Shown piece by piece: positions 36,015 through 44,975 of a stretch of 64,000 nt of DNA (its first letter is position 1; each line of letters starts with the position of its first letter). The notes below the pieces were generated by a model. That model did no database searches. It saw only the letters and a program-made list of their open reading frames with translations, and was not told where the DNA came from. Location of the stretch: assembly GCA_012317185.1 (NCBI GenBank), contig CP048838.1, positions 3,038,001-3,102,000 of the forward strand, read 5' to 3'. The DNA comes from [Clostridium] innocuum (lineage in GTDB: Bacteria > Bacillota_I > Bacilli_A > Erysipelotrichales > Erysipelotrichaceae). The position numbers were made by a program, and so were the translations under genes.

Positions 36015-36578
36015 TTAATTTACAGGTCGAATCGAAACAATTTTATTGCTCCACCCTTCTACAACTGGATTGTTTTCCACCGCAGACACAAATTCTTGCG
36101 TCGCATCAAAAGTTCCCAGTTTTGTATACTCGCCAGTTACAGTTGCATCTTTATAAAACAGCACGATACGATTTGGTGCAGAGTAATAAACTTCTCCAGC
36201 CTTCTCAGAAGTGATTGTTTCAGGATTAGAAGGAATTTCATAGCGATCTGGAATATCATAATATTGCATAACTTCATAGTTTTCATAGTCATCATAATGG
36301 TAGATTGGAAGATTCCAATCGCTTGTTCCTACATATCTTGATATTGCACGTGCCGTATCATTATCATATAAGTTCATTGTGAATGGTTCTCCATCACGCC
36401 CGAAGCTTACTTCTAGTTCTGGTATAAATTCTGTTGGTACTGATGATGATGCATTGGTTGTTGGTGTATTTGCAGATGATGATGACGATGTATTATTATC
36501 ATCAGAACTACTGCATCCAGCCATTAAAAATCCTGCTGCTAAGATCATACATAATACTCTTTTTCTATTTTTTTTCAT
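36015..36578 (-). CDS. Cyclophilin-like-fold lipoprotein
   Basis: About 187 residues. A lipoprotein signal with lipobox FLMAGC (Cys about 22), then a Ser/Asn/Thr linker (about 23-45), then a beta-barrel domain of the cyclophilin-like TM1367 type: EVSFGRDGEPFTMNLYDNDTARAI and YYSAPNRIVLFYKDATVTGEYTKLG. These proteins lack the proline-isomerase active site; their ligand is unknown. It follows the ABC permease by 39 bp. A two-domain relative is encoded at 48591. Confidence 0.82.
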   Translation of the reverse strand: MKKNRKRVLCMILAAGFLMAGCSSSDDNNTSSSSSANTPTTNASSSVPTEFIPELEVSFGRDGEPFTMNLYDNDTARAISRYVGTSDWNLPIYHYDDYENYEVMQYYDIPDRYEIPSNPETITSEKAGEVYYSAPNRIVLFYKDATVTGEYTKLGTFDATQEFVSAVENNPVVEGWSNKIVSIRPVN

Positions 36579-36617
36579 AGATGTGTTCTCCTTTCGCATT
36601 TGTATATGCGTGTTTAT

Positions 36618-38966
36618 TTATTCAGAAATTAATTCATTGATATTTAATTTTTTTATTTTTCTTGATGTCAGATATGCAAACAGCATGAACAATTCTGAAA
36701 CGATCATTCCAGGTAGGATGATAGATATCACATCCGGATGGGAAGCAAAGTTACTGATTCCATATAATTTCATTAAGCTGCCAATAAGTGTATCTGTAAA
36801 CAGAAAACTCATGAATGTTCCAATCATGGAACCTATTCCTGCAATGATTCCATAACGAATCGCGAATGTGAAACGCAATTGTCCTGTCGTAAATCCTAAT
36901 GCTTTATAAACTGATAGATTTCGTTTTTCTGATATGAATATCTTGTTTCCCGTAAGAATCGTAACAATCAATATAAATACTGCTGTCACTACATACATGA
37001 AAATTAGCAGCATCTGCATCGCAGTGATGATACTGAATAAGCCTGGCCATGTGTTTTCATGAAGATAGACATCTCCACCATAAGCTGCTTCCAACGCATC
37101 CATCAAACCCTGTTTTTGATTTGCATTCTCCAAAAAATAATGGTGACACCACATATCCGTAGTTATGTTACCAATTCGTTGAAAACCTTCCCTGCTCATT
37201 CCAATATTTCCGCCCATTTCATTTGCACACTGATAGATTCCCGCAATGCGATAATCTGCCGTTTGCCCATTATAGGAAACAGTGATTTGATCATCTACAT
37301 GTAGGTTACGATCTGCCGCTATCATTTCTGTTATTACGATATCATTCGCATTTTGAATCGTAGTACCATTTTGTATATGGAAGCGTTGTGGCTCTGTGAT
37401 CACATTTGCTGTATAGTCCACACCGTCAACGGCCACACCTGGCATTGCCAGAGCATAACTATCTATGGTTGATGTATAATTTTGAATCAAGTTTTCCATT
37501 TCATCTTGTTCATGTTGTCCAAGCAACTGTACACCAATATCAAGATCTGAGGGATTAAATGCATCCATCATGCCTTTTCCATCTGGACCAAGCCACGTAT
37601 TCATTCTGCCAATCATTGAAATGATGAACACCAGCAACACAGTAGTGACTCCGACACTTAAATATCGCCGTTTTCCACTCAGCAACTGACGCATAGAAAT
37701 GCTCAACATCAACCAACGCCCACGTAATCTATTTGTTTTCTTGCTAGTAGAGTTCCCATTTGTTTCTTCTTGTATCACCTTTACTGGCGGTATTTTATCA
37801 ATTTTCCTTGTTTTAAAATGGATAAATCCATAGAAGACAAACAATATACCAAGAAGAATGAAGAACCACAAAAGTATGTGAGGTGTTGCTGGTGTCTGTA
37901 TACCTGCAAAAGATATCATCATCTTACTAATTACTGGAATCATTGGAAGTGACAGTAATATTCCTACTGATAATCCAATAGCGATGACTAGGAGATATTG
38001 CATTTTCATATTCTGTCGAAGTACGCCTCCATTGTAACCAATCGTTTTCAATATAGCCATATTTTTTTGATCCTGCTCGATGACTGCACTGATACTATAT
38101 CCTACAATAATCATTGATATGATAAGTAGGATCAATGCAAAGGAAAAAAACAATCCTGTAAATGCATTCTGCAATATGAGCATGAATCCTAATATTGCTT
38201 CTTTGCTGTGGACAAACTCCGTATACTCACTTAACTGTGTTTCACTATTTAAGTATTGATTGAACTGCATATTGTTTAATATACTTTGATCACTTTGCTT
38301 AACATGAATCATTTGCCCTGTTCTGGCAAGTGCATCCATATCCGCCTGATTGATTCTTTCAGCAGCCTCATCATAATCAATCTGACTAATCAAAAATCCT
38401 TTCATACCAATCATAGAACTGCCCATGAAAGGATCTTCATACATTCCTTTCACAGTAAATGTTTTTTCATTTCCTGCTCTTCCTATTGCAAAACTTATCT
38501 CATCACCAATGGAGATATCAAAGGTAGAACGTAAGGATGGGGATATATAAATTTCACCCGCTTGAATGCTTATAGATTCTTTTTGATATCCATTCATTGT
38601 TTCATTGAAGATACGATATGGAAACTCTTGTGGATTGTAGACAATCAACTGTCCTTCACTATCTGATTCTGTGTCATTGATGATGTAATCCGAATAAATC
38701 AGCTGTTGTACAGAAACAGATGCAACATCCTGCTGCTGATTGATTTCTTCTAATAATTTATCCTGATCAGGAATGCCTTGTGTCCATACCGTGATATCAC
38801 CATACTGCAAACGATCCATCTCTGTTGTAACATAGGAATTGGTGTTCAGCCAAAGTGTTAAAACGCTGATCAGCGTAAGGGATACCATCCCCATGATAGC
38901 GAATATTCCTATCATCACTGCCTTATGACGTTTACTATTTGCCTTGATCAATATTCTATTTTTCAT
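36618..38966 (-). CDS. FtsX/MacB-type ABC transporter permease
   Basis: A 782-residue permease with the duplicated FtsX arrangement: TM near residues 18-40, an extracellular MacB-PCD domain, three TMs at about 255-375 (including MAILKTIGYNGGVLRQNMKMQ), a second TM near 430, a second periplasmic domain and three C-terminal TMs (NLSVYKALGFTTGQLRFTFAIRYG). Such permeases do not pump simple solutes across but move lipids, peptides or lipoproteins or drive wall enzymes. It is 13 bp after its ATPase. Confidence 0.9.
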   Translation of the reverse strand: MKNRILIKANSKRHKAVMIGIFAIMGMVSLTLISVLTLWLNTNSYVTTEMDRLQYGDITVWTQGIPDQDKLLEEINQQQDVASVSVQQLIYSDYIINDTESDSEGQLIVYNPQEFPYRIFNETMNGYQKESISIQAGEIYISPSLRSTFDISIGDEISFAIGRAGNEKTFTVKGMYEDPFMGSSMIGMKGFLISQIDYDEAAERINQADMDALARTGQMIHVKQSDQSILNNMQFNQYLNSETQLSEYTEFVHSKEAILGFMLILQNAFTGLFFSFALILLIISMIIVGYSISAVIEQDQKNMAILKTIGYNGGVLRQNMKMQYLLVIAIGLSVGILLSLPMIPVISKMMISFAGIQTPATPHILLWFFILLGILFVFYGFIHFKTRKIDKIPPVKVIQEETNGNSTSKKTNRLRGRWLMLSISMRQLLSGKRRYLSVGVTTVLLVFIISMIGRMNTWLGPDGKGMMDAFNPSDLDIGVQLLGQHEQDEMENLIQNYTSTIDSYALAMPGVAVDGVDYTANVITEPQRFHIQNGTTIQNANDIVITEMIAADRNLHVDDQITVSYNGQTADYRIAGIYQCANEMGGNIGMSREGFQRIGNITTDMWCHHYFLENANQKQGLMDALEAAYGGDVYLHENTWPGLFSIITAMQMLLIFMYVVTAVFILIVTILTGNKIFISEKRNLSVYKALGFTTGQLRFTFAIRYGIIAGIGSMIGTFMSFLFTDTLIGSLMKLYGISNFASHPDVISIILPGMIVSELFMLFAYLTSRKIKKLNINELISE

Positions 38967-38979
38967 GCATACACCTCCG

Positions 38980-39735
38980 CTACCATTTTAAAGATGTAAG
39001 CCATTCATGTATCCTTGCTTCTCTTTCTTTCAAATCATCTTTTATCATAGAAGCAAGCTTCATTTCTGCTAAGATTTTTCCATCTTCCATATATAGGATT
39101 CTGGTTCCATATGCTGCGGCATGCATATCGTGTGTTACCATCAGAATACTTTGTCCTTGCTCATGCAGTTTCTGCAAAATGGATAATACTTCGTCACTAT
39201 TTCTCCGATTCAATGCACCAGTTGGCTCATCCGCAAATAACATCTTTGGATCATTGATAATAGCACGAGCAATGGCTGCTCTTTGTGCTTCACCACCAGA
39301 TACTTTCGATGGTAAGCGATCCATCGCATGTGCTACATCCATCTGTTTCAAAAGTTGTTTTACTTTCTCATCCGTTTCGTTTGTTGTTCTTTTTTTATTT
39401 AGATATCCAGCTACCGCAACATTCTCTAACAATGTTAAATTACTGACTAGATTGGTCTGCTGAAACACAAAACCAAATGCATCTGAGCGAAGTTTCGCTT
39501 TTTGCTTTTCGCGAAAGGTCGTAATATCATCGTCGTTATACAAGATTTTTCCTTCATCAATCGTATTCATACCACTTAAAGAATAAAGTAGTGTAGATTT
39601 TCCAGCACCCGATGCTCCCATAATAACCGTAAAATCACCATCATATAGCTCTATATTTACGTTATTTAAAACAGGAGTATCTGCTTCTTCGAATTTCTTT
39701 GTAATTCCGCTGCCTTCCAAAATCACAGGTTTCAT
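38980..39735 (-). CDS. MacB/LolD-type ABC transporter ATPase
   Basis: A 251-residue ATPase: Walker A GASGAGKST (about 39-47), Q-loop FVFQQTNLVSNLT, signature SGGEAQRAAIARAI, Walker B MLFADEPTGALN and switch His in VTHDMHAAAYG. It partners the FtsX-type permease directly downstream. Its ATG overlaps the stop of the ligase gene (ATGA), tying the transporter to the ligase and amidase. Confidence 0.94.
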   Translation of the reverse strand: MKPVILEGSGITKKFEEADTPVLNNVNIELYDGDFTVIMGASGAGKSTLLYSLSGMNTIDEGKILYNDDDITTFREKQKAKLRSDAFGFVFQQTNLVSNLTLLENVAVAGYLNKKRTTNETDEKVKQLLKQMDVAHAMDRLPSKVSGGEAQRAAIARAIINDPKMLFADEPTGALNRRNSDEVLSILQKLHEQGQSILMVTHDMHAAAYGTRILYMEDGKILAEMKLASMIKDDLKEREARIHEWLTSLKW

Positions 39736-41087
39736 ATAGTTACTCCTTTTTTTTCTAAAATAATCAGTCGTTTTTTCCCAGTACGGTTATCTGGAAGTAT
39801 CTCATCTACAAAAGATATAGCAAATTCTACATAGTCAAGCCGCTTTTCTTTTAACATGGATGTTATTGATGTCGTCATCTTTTTTTGTATCGTATCCTTA
39901 TACTCTTCGTTAGACACTTCGATGTCCAATTCAAAAGAGTGTTCATCCTTTTGGATGAATTGATAATCCAGCATATGTTCCATACAAAATCCTTCGATTG
40001 CTAGTGGATGAAGAAATTCTCTGGTTCCCTGTTCATTTTGAAACCACATCAGATCTTCGTTTCTCCCTGCCAGATTTTTAATCTTCGAGAATGGATAATG
40101 ATCATCACATTCATCAAATACGAGGCGATCTGATAATTCATAGCGAATCAATGGCTGTGCATAATTATATAAAGAGGTCAGATACATTTTGCCATTCTCC
40201 ACTTCGATATAATTCATATCATCAAACAGATACATTCCTTCCTCTCCATGTAGTTCAACACCTAAAGCAAGGGATTCACTAGCACCATAGAAATTTACAA
40301 TATCACAATGGAAGATTTGTTCCAGATAGGAGCGAAGATTTGCATTCAATGGTTCTCCACAGGATATGATTCTTTTGATTTGAACGCTTACTTTGCCTGT
40401 GGATACCTGTTCTGCAAGTATCTTGATAGCGGACGAATATCCTATTACGATATTTGGCTTAAATTTCTGAATCTGATTGATCCATTCATCCAGCGGTTGT
40501 TTAATATCCAAAGACAGCTGTAATGCACGTACACCTTCGATACCTGAACCAACTGCCATAGCACCACCATAACGTCCATCGCATGCTGCAATATAAACGA
40601 TACGTGGTGTTTTCCATAATAACTTCAAAATATCCCACATACTCATATCCCATAATGCTCCGCGAATAATTCCTAGCAGCATATGATTCCATGCCTGTTC
40701 ATCATAAATAAAATATCCTGGTTTTCCTGTACTTCCTGAGGAATGAACGACATGATAATTATTTTTAAACGTATCTTCCGTATCCTCAAGTTCATCAAAA
40801 ACCTGCAACTCACTCTGTTTCACATCATCAACTGTAACTAGTTTATCGAAATGTTTGATAAGCTCTTTTTTATTGATAGAAGGAAACTCTGAAATAGGAG
40901 TGATATCAATGGTCTGTTTTGTAATACCTGCTTGCATAAATGCAGTCCTATAATAATCGGAGTGATCGTATGCATAATGAAGAATCTTAGATAACTTTTC
41001 CTTCTGTAGCTTTTCCATTTGTATTTTTGTTTTCTTTGTATTATTTTTAAGAGATCGAAGCTCCCATAGTAGTTTAAAATAATTCAT
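39732..41087 (-). CDS. Adenylate-forming ligase, CapK/PaaK (coenzyme F390 synthetase) type
   Basis: About 451 residues. ANL-superfamily motifs: phosphate loop VVHSSGSTGKPGYFIYDE (about 115-130), SAIKILAEQVS, acyl-site NFYGASESLALGVELHG and the hinge LIRYELSDRLVFDE. The N-terminal YAYDHSDYYRTAFMQAGI is typical of the CapK/PaaK branch. These enzymes activate a carboxylic acid with ATP and pass it to CoA or an amine. The substrate is unknown. Starts at ATG 41087 (GGAGGAA), inside the end region of the amidase gene, and overlaps the ABC ATPase downstream, so it is part of a four-gene unit. Confidence 0.85.
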   Translation of the reverse strand: MNYFKLLWELRSLKNNTKKTKIQMEKLQKEKLSKILHYAYDHSDYYRTAFMQAGITKQTIDITPISEFPSINKKELIKHFDKLVTVDDVKQSELQVFDELEDTEDTFKNNYHVVHSSGSTGKPGYFIYDEQAWNHMLLGIIRGALWDMSMWDILKLLWKTPRIVYIAACDGRYGGAMAVGSGIEGVRALQLSLDIKQPLDEWINQIQKFKPNIVIGYSSAIKILAEQVSTGKVSVQIKRIISCGEPLNANLRSYLEQIFHCDIVNFYGASESLALGVELHGEEGMYLFDDMNYIEVENGKMYLTSLYNYAQPLIRYELSDRLVFDECDDHYPFSKIKNLAGRNEDLMWFQNEQGTREFLHPLAIEGFCMEHMLDYQFIQKDEHSFELDIEVSNEEYKDTIQKKMTTSITSMLKEKRLDYVEFAISFVDEILPDNRTGKKRLIILEKKGVTI

Positions 41088-41103
41088 ATCTGATTCCTCC
41101 ATC

Positions 41104-42201
41104 TTATTCGCTTATATGAAATACATAGCGCTGATTATAATTTTCTCTATGATAATAGTGAATTTCCTTTTGATTCAGGTTATAGACAATACTCCACTCT
41201 GTAGATTCAAATTCACCAAAGTTATCTTTACTCACGCTATCCAAAGCATCTTTTACTTGCTCCATATTCATTGTTTGATTTGTATCAAGGAGATCCATCA
41301 GAATATCGTAACGCTCATGTGATTGGGAAGTGCCGATTCCTTGTTTTTCTCCGGGTGATAAATAGAAGTTTGTTACCGCACGTGTTTCTATCACATTAAT
41401 TTCATCATTGATATACTCCACAACTACACTTTTGCCTTTTGCATCTGCAATCGCAAAATGAATCATCATCCCCATAGAAGAGTGCATATCATACGCTCGT
41501 AATAAAGTTATCGCTTCGTCTACATCGGCAGCCTGATTTAGAATCAACCGTATTGCTGTTGTCGTTGTTAGATCTTGTGTACTTTTGTTTTGTTCGATTA
41601 TATCAGAATCCTGAATCATATTAACTGAAATAGCCAGTCCTTTTTCATTCATCCCATCTAAGGGAGCATACATAGCAACTTGCGCAAGAAGATCATCCGG
41701 TAAGCGATTGATTGAAACAGAGGTACCACTCTGGATAAAATCAAGATTTACAGTAGAAATGGAAGCATATGCATCAATTGGGTGTGATTCCATAATCAGG
41801 GCTTCACTGTTTTCCCAATCAAAGTTTCTTCCAAACAGGATATCCTGATGCTCATTGATTGTCTGTATCGTACTGCAACCAAACAATCCTTGTATGATAT
41901 CCAAATCAGAAACATCCACAACATGATCCATCAAATAATTCAAAACGCCATCATCTGAAGTTGCACCTCCAGCTTCTAAAAAACCTTGAAAGCCATAATC
42001 TCCATCATATCGAATAACAGAAAGTCCTTCTTCCAACTGGGTTAAGGAAGCAGTGGGCTTAACATCTGCCATAGTGCCTTGTCCTGTCGTCTGTTGTGTG
42101 CGTTTTATCATTGCCTCATCTCTTCCTTTCTGCGTTATAAACCATATATCAGCTATTACTATAAGAAAAATGAAGTTAATAATCAGGTATCTTTTTTTCA
42201 T
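41104..42201 (-). CDS. Membrane-anchored linear-amide C-N hydrolase (choloylglycine/penicillin V acylase family)
   Basis: About 365 residues with an N-terminal membrane anchor (YLIINFIFLIVIADIWF). The Ntn-hydrolase domain begins at about residue 120: FGCSTIQTINEHQDILFGRNFDW, with the Cys that would become the N-terminal nucleophile after processing, then NEKGLAISVNMIQD and a region before AIRLILNQAADVDEAI. Members cleave amide bonds of bile salts, penicillin V or N-acyl amino acids. An extracytoplasmic, anchored form with an about 100-residue propeptide is unusual for a bile-salt hydrolase. Start ATG 42201 follows AAAGGAG. First gene of the amidase-ligase-ABC unit, divergent from the LysR regulator. 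Confidence 0.82.
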   Translation of the reverse strand: MKKRYLIINFIFLIVIADIWFITQKGRDEAMIKRTQQTTGQGTMADVKPTASLTQLEEGLSVIRYDGDYGFQGFLEAGGATSDDGVLNYLMDHVVDVSDLDIIQGLFGCSTIQTINEHQDILFGRNFDWENSEALIMESHPIDAYASISTVNLDFIQSGTSVSINRLPDDLLAQVAMYAPLDGMNEKGLAISVNMIQDSDIIEQNKSTQDLTTTTAIRLILNQAADVDEAITLLRAYDMHSSMGMMIHFAIADAKGKSVVVEYINDEINVIETRAVTNFYLSPGEKQGIGTSQSHERYDILMDLLDTNQTMNMEQVKDALDSVSKDNFGEFESTEWSIVYNLNQKEIHYYHRENYNQRYVFHISE

Positions 42202-42230
42202 TTTATCAGCTCCTTTCCTTTGATACTTGT

Positions 42231-42315
42231 ATTCTATCATTCAAGTTTCACTCATACAAATACTTATATCAAATATCTACCTATGTTTTACAAGCATAGC
42301 AAATCGTGTTATAAT
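42231..42315. promoter_or_regulatory. Divergent promoters of amidase operon and lysR with shared boxes
   Basis: Plus strand (lysR): -35 TTTACA 42287-42292, 17 bp, -10 TATAAT 42310-42315. Minus strand (amidase): -35 TTGTAT 42259-42254, 17 bp, -10 TAGAAT 42236-42231, a weak promoter. Upstream of the minus -35 lies TATTTGATAT-N2-GTATTT; the second box ATGCTT (42297-42292) overlaps the lysR -35. This is the classic layout for an autorepressing LysR activator. Confidence 0.7.
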
Positions 42316-42339
42316 TTTGATAGATAGGAGGTTCGTACT

Positions 42340-43224
42340 ATGGAATTAAGAGTGCTTCAATATTTTTTAGCTATCGCACGAGAACAGAGCATATCTGGAG
42401 CTGCTGAGTTTCTGCATGTATCACAACCAACATTATCCAGGCAAATCAGAGATATGGAAGATGAACTAGGAAAACAATTGTTTATTCGTGGCAATCGTAA
42501 AATCACATTGACAGAAGAGGGGATGATTCTTAGAAAACGTTCTGAAGAAATCATAGGGCTAGTAAAGAAAACAGAAGATGAGATTGCGTTGAGCGATGAT
42601 ATTAGTGAGGGAGATATTTATATCGGGGCAGGAGAAACACATGCGATCCATATCCTTACGGATAGCGCAATACAACTACAAACAAGTTATCCAAATATTC
42701 GTTTTCATATTGCTAGTGGTGATACAACTGATGTTTTGGAAGAACTGGACAGAGGACTCATTGACTTTGGCCTGTTATTGGGTTCTATTGATAAAACAAA
42801 ATATGAGTATCTAGAACTTCCAATGAAAGATATCTATGGTATCCTTATGAGGAAGGATAGTGTACTAGCTGAAAAAGAAGTTATTACACCAGAGGATTTA
42901 TGGGATAAGCCATTGATTTGTAATCGTAATTCAATCAATCATGAAGATGATATTTATAAATGGCTAAAAAGAGATCAATCAGAAATCAATATCATAGCCA
43001 CTTATAATCTTTTGTATAATGCATCCATTATGGTGGAATCAGGTATTGGGTATGCAATTGCCTTAGATAATATCATCAATGTTACAGGTGACTCTAAACT
43101 TTGTTTTCGCCCACTATATCCAAGTTTGGATGCTCGCATGTCATTAGTTTGGAAAAAATACCAGATATTTTCCAAAGCTGCCGAAAAATATCTGATTCAA
43201 ATGCAAAAGGATCTAAAAAAATGA
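42340..43224 (+). CDS. LysR-family transcriptional regulator
   Basis: A 294-residue LTTR: helix-turn-helix at about 1-62 (MELRVLQYFLAIAREQSISG, QPTLSRQIRDMEDELG), linker helix, and a periplasmic-binding-like effector domain from about 90 (IYIGAGETHAIHIL, IASGDTTDVLEELDRGLIDFGLLL). It is divergent from the amidase operon with overlapping control sequences, so it should regulate that operon and itself. Identical promoter boxes before three other operons suggest a wider regulon. Its stop lies inside the left arm of a terminator that is now interrupted by an IS. Confidence 0.92.
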   Translation: MELRVLQYFLAIAREQSISGAAEFLHVSQPTLSRQIRDMEDELGKQLFIRGNRKITLTEEGMILRKRSEEIIGLVKKTEDEIALSDDISEGDIYIGAGETHAIHILTDSAIQLQTSYPNIRFHIASGDTTDVLEELDRGLIDFGLLLGSIDKTKYEYLELPMKDIYGILMRKDSVLAEKEVITPEDLWDKPLICNRNSINHEDDIYKWLKRDQSEINIIATYNLLYNASIMVESGIGYAIALDNIINVTGDSKLCFRPLYPSLDARMSLVWKKYQIFSKAAEKYLIQMQKDLKK

Positions 43225-43238
43225 AACAGAGATTATCC

Positions 43239-44915
43239 AATGTCATTAAGTTAGAGAGACAAAAAACAAAAGAAAGAAAAAGATTCTTCCTTTTTTAGGA
43301 TGGTATATACGAAAATTAGGCATGACAAAAATACTTTCACAAGCATCTTTTTTAAAATAGCGTTATAATAAAGTTGCTTTTATGAAAAGCGATAGTTAAA
43401 GCACATAACAGATTGTGCACACACATTTCTACGAAACTTGCGATCGGGGCGAATCGGCAATACTTCATTTGAAATGGGGGTTTCAAGATCAGGCGGAATC
43501 CCGCCTTTTCTTTTACACCGTCGTATATAATTACGGCAATGATGAATCGTCTCGTGATATTGATCGCATATTTATATTCTGTTTTTCTGTCTTTGTTATT
43601 TATTTTTTCATTCTCGACATGCATGATCAGGATGAATGACATATTATATAAAATCATTCTTGCCCATATCTCCTGTTGAATATTCAGACGTTTTTTGGCG
43701 TGGATCGCAAATAAGTTCGCTGAATATTTCAGATGCCGGAAGGAGATTTCAATACCCCATTGTTGATGATATAATTCTTTAATATCAGCAGTGCAGAAAC
43801 GTTCACGATCGAGATTCGTTGCAATAGATTCATATCCCTCACGATTTCCTAATTTGAACCGTACAACACGAAATCTCATTGTAAAGTAAGGATATAATTC
43901 ATCCAAGAAATCAAATGTGGAAGTCGTAGAGAGAAGACGATATGATTCAGGATGCATCCTTATTTCTTTTGTATGCTTAGTTGTCAGTGAAATGCAGATA
44001 TCTTCATCAAATTCTTCATCCGGGAAATTGAATTTTTTCAAAATACCCGTATGGGAATGAATATCTTTCGAGCGGATCAAAAAATATCTGTCAGAATTCA
44101 TGATATAAGCCATATTATTCCAAGTAGCGTAGTTTCTGTCCGCAATAAAAATTGTTTTATTCTCGTGGAAACGGGAAGCCATAGTCCACATTGCTTCCAT
44201 TTCATTTAAGCTGTAAATACCTTGAATAATCATATCTACATAGCGATGATTGAGAATATCATAACTCGCATTAATATGATAACTGGACAAGTGTTTTCCT
44301 TTAGAACCAGAAGTGTATAAAGTATCCATATCATTTTTATCGATAGGGATAAGACGATAGCCTTTATGTGTAAGGGATGAAGGAAAGCTTTTATTGATTT
44401 CATCAAAAAGAAAGTGAAAAGCATAGGGAGTGATTTTTGGACGGGCTTGGACGAAAGCAGAAGCAGTAGGGGTATGCTTACCATAATCAAAAAAATCAAG
44501 TAATTCTTCACGAATAGGTTTACCCGACATCGACAAAATGCATCTGATCGTATCTTTAAAAGAAAGTTTACGAGCTTTGCGTGAAAAGTCAGAACCCTCA
44601 CGAGTAACAAAATGAAGTTCATTTTTAAGACGATCTGCATCCTTTAACATACCATCAAAAGTATGTAAGAGTTTACTGGAGAAATAAGACATGAGATGAA
44701 TACCTCCGTTCTTTTCTGAAAGTGAAACATAAAGAAAGGAAAGCTTTTGTAAGGTTCATATAAGAACAGCTCCTATACATCCTTACAAAAGTGCGAAACG
44801 CTCGATTTTTATAGATTTGTCAAGTCATTGCATAAAAAAAGACACCTATATTTGATTTTTATAGATGCCGTTTTTAGATACCTTTTATTTTTTGTCTCTC
44901 TAACTTAATGACATT
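43239..44915 (-). mobile_element. IS4-family insertion sequence, apparently complete (about 1.68 kb)
   Basis: Bounded by perfect inverted repeats of about 28 bp that begin AATGTCATTAAGTTAGAGAG. Flanking copies of CAGAGATTA at 43227-43235 and 44917-44925 look like the target duplication, with one to three unmatched bases next to the element. It carries a single transposase gene on the minus strand. The first 18 bases of its left end with flank (TCCAATGTCATTAAGTTA) recur at 53764-53781. Confidence 0.88.
43352..44692 (-). CDS. IS4-family transposase
   Basis: A 446-residue DDE transposase: IPIDKNDMDTLYTSGSKGKHLS (first Asp), TIFIADRNYATWNNM (second Asp) and the YHQQWGIEISFRHLKYSAN block (Y-2-R-3-E-6-K variant with the catalytic Glu). 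The frame is intact and full length, so the element may still be mobile. Start ATG 44692 lies about 220 bp inside the right end. Confidence 0.88.
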   Translation of the reverse strand: MSYFSSKLLHTFDGMLKDADRLKNELHFVTREGSDFSRKARKLSFKDTIRCILSMSGKPIREELLDFFDYGKHTPTASAFVQARPKITPYAFHFLFDEINKSFPSSLTHKGYRLIPIDKNDMDTLYTSGSKGKHLSSYHINASYDILNHRYVDMIIQGIYSLNEMEAMWTMASRFHENKTIFIADRNYATWNNMAYIMNSDRYFLIRSKDIHSHTGILKKFNFPDEEFDEDICISLTTKHTKEIRMHPESYRLLSTTSTFDFLDELYPYFTMRFRVVRFKLGNREGYESIATNLDRERFCTADIKELYHQQWGIEISFRHLKYSANLFAIHAKKRLNIQQEIWARMILYNMSFILIMHVENEKINNKDRKTEYKYAINITRRFIIAVIIYDGVKEKAGFRLILKPPFQMKYCRFAPIASFVEMCVHNLLCALTIAFHKSNFIITLF

Positions 44916-44975
44916 TCAGAGATTACCTGTTTCATTTTTATTTATACAAAACATAACAGAATATTATATTATCTT

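Larger units (their letters stand above)
43217..44939. terminator. lysR/bglA bidirectional terminator, split by an IS
   Basis: AAAAATGAAACAG at 43217-43229 and its exact complement CTGTTTCATTTTT at 44927-44939 would form a 13-bp stem with loop AGATTAC if the IS between them were removed. It would serve lysR from one side and the 6-phospho-beta-glucosidase gene from the other. The two arms are now about 1.7 kb apart. Confidence 0.75.
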
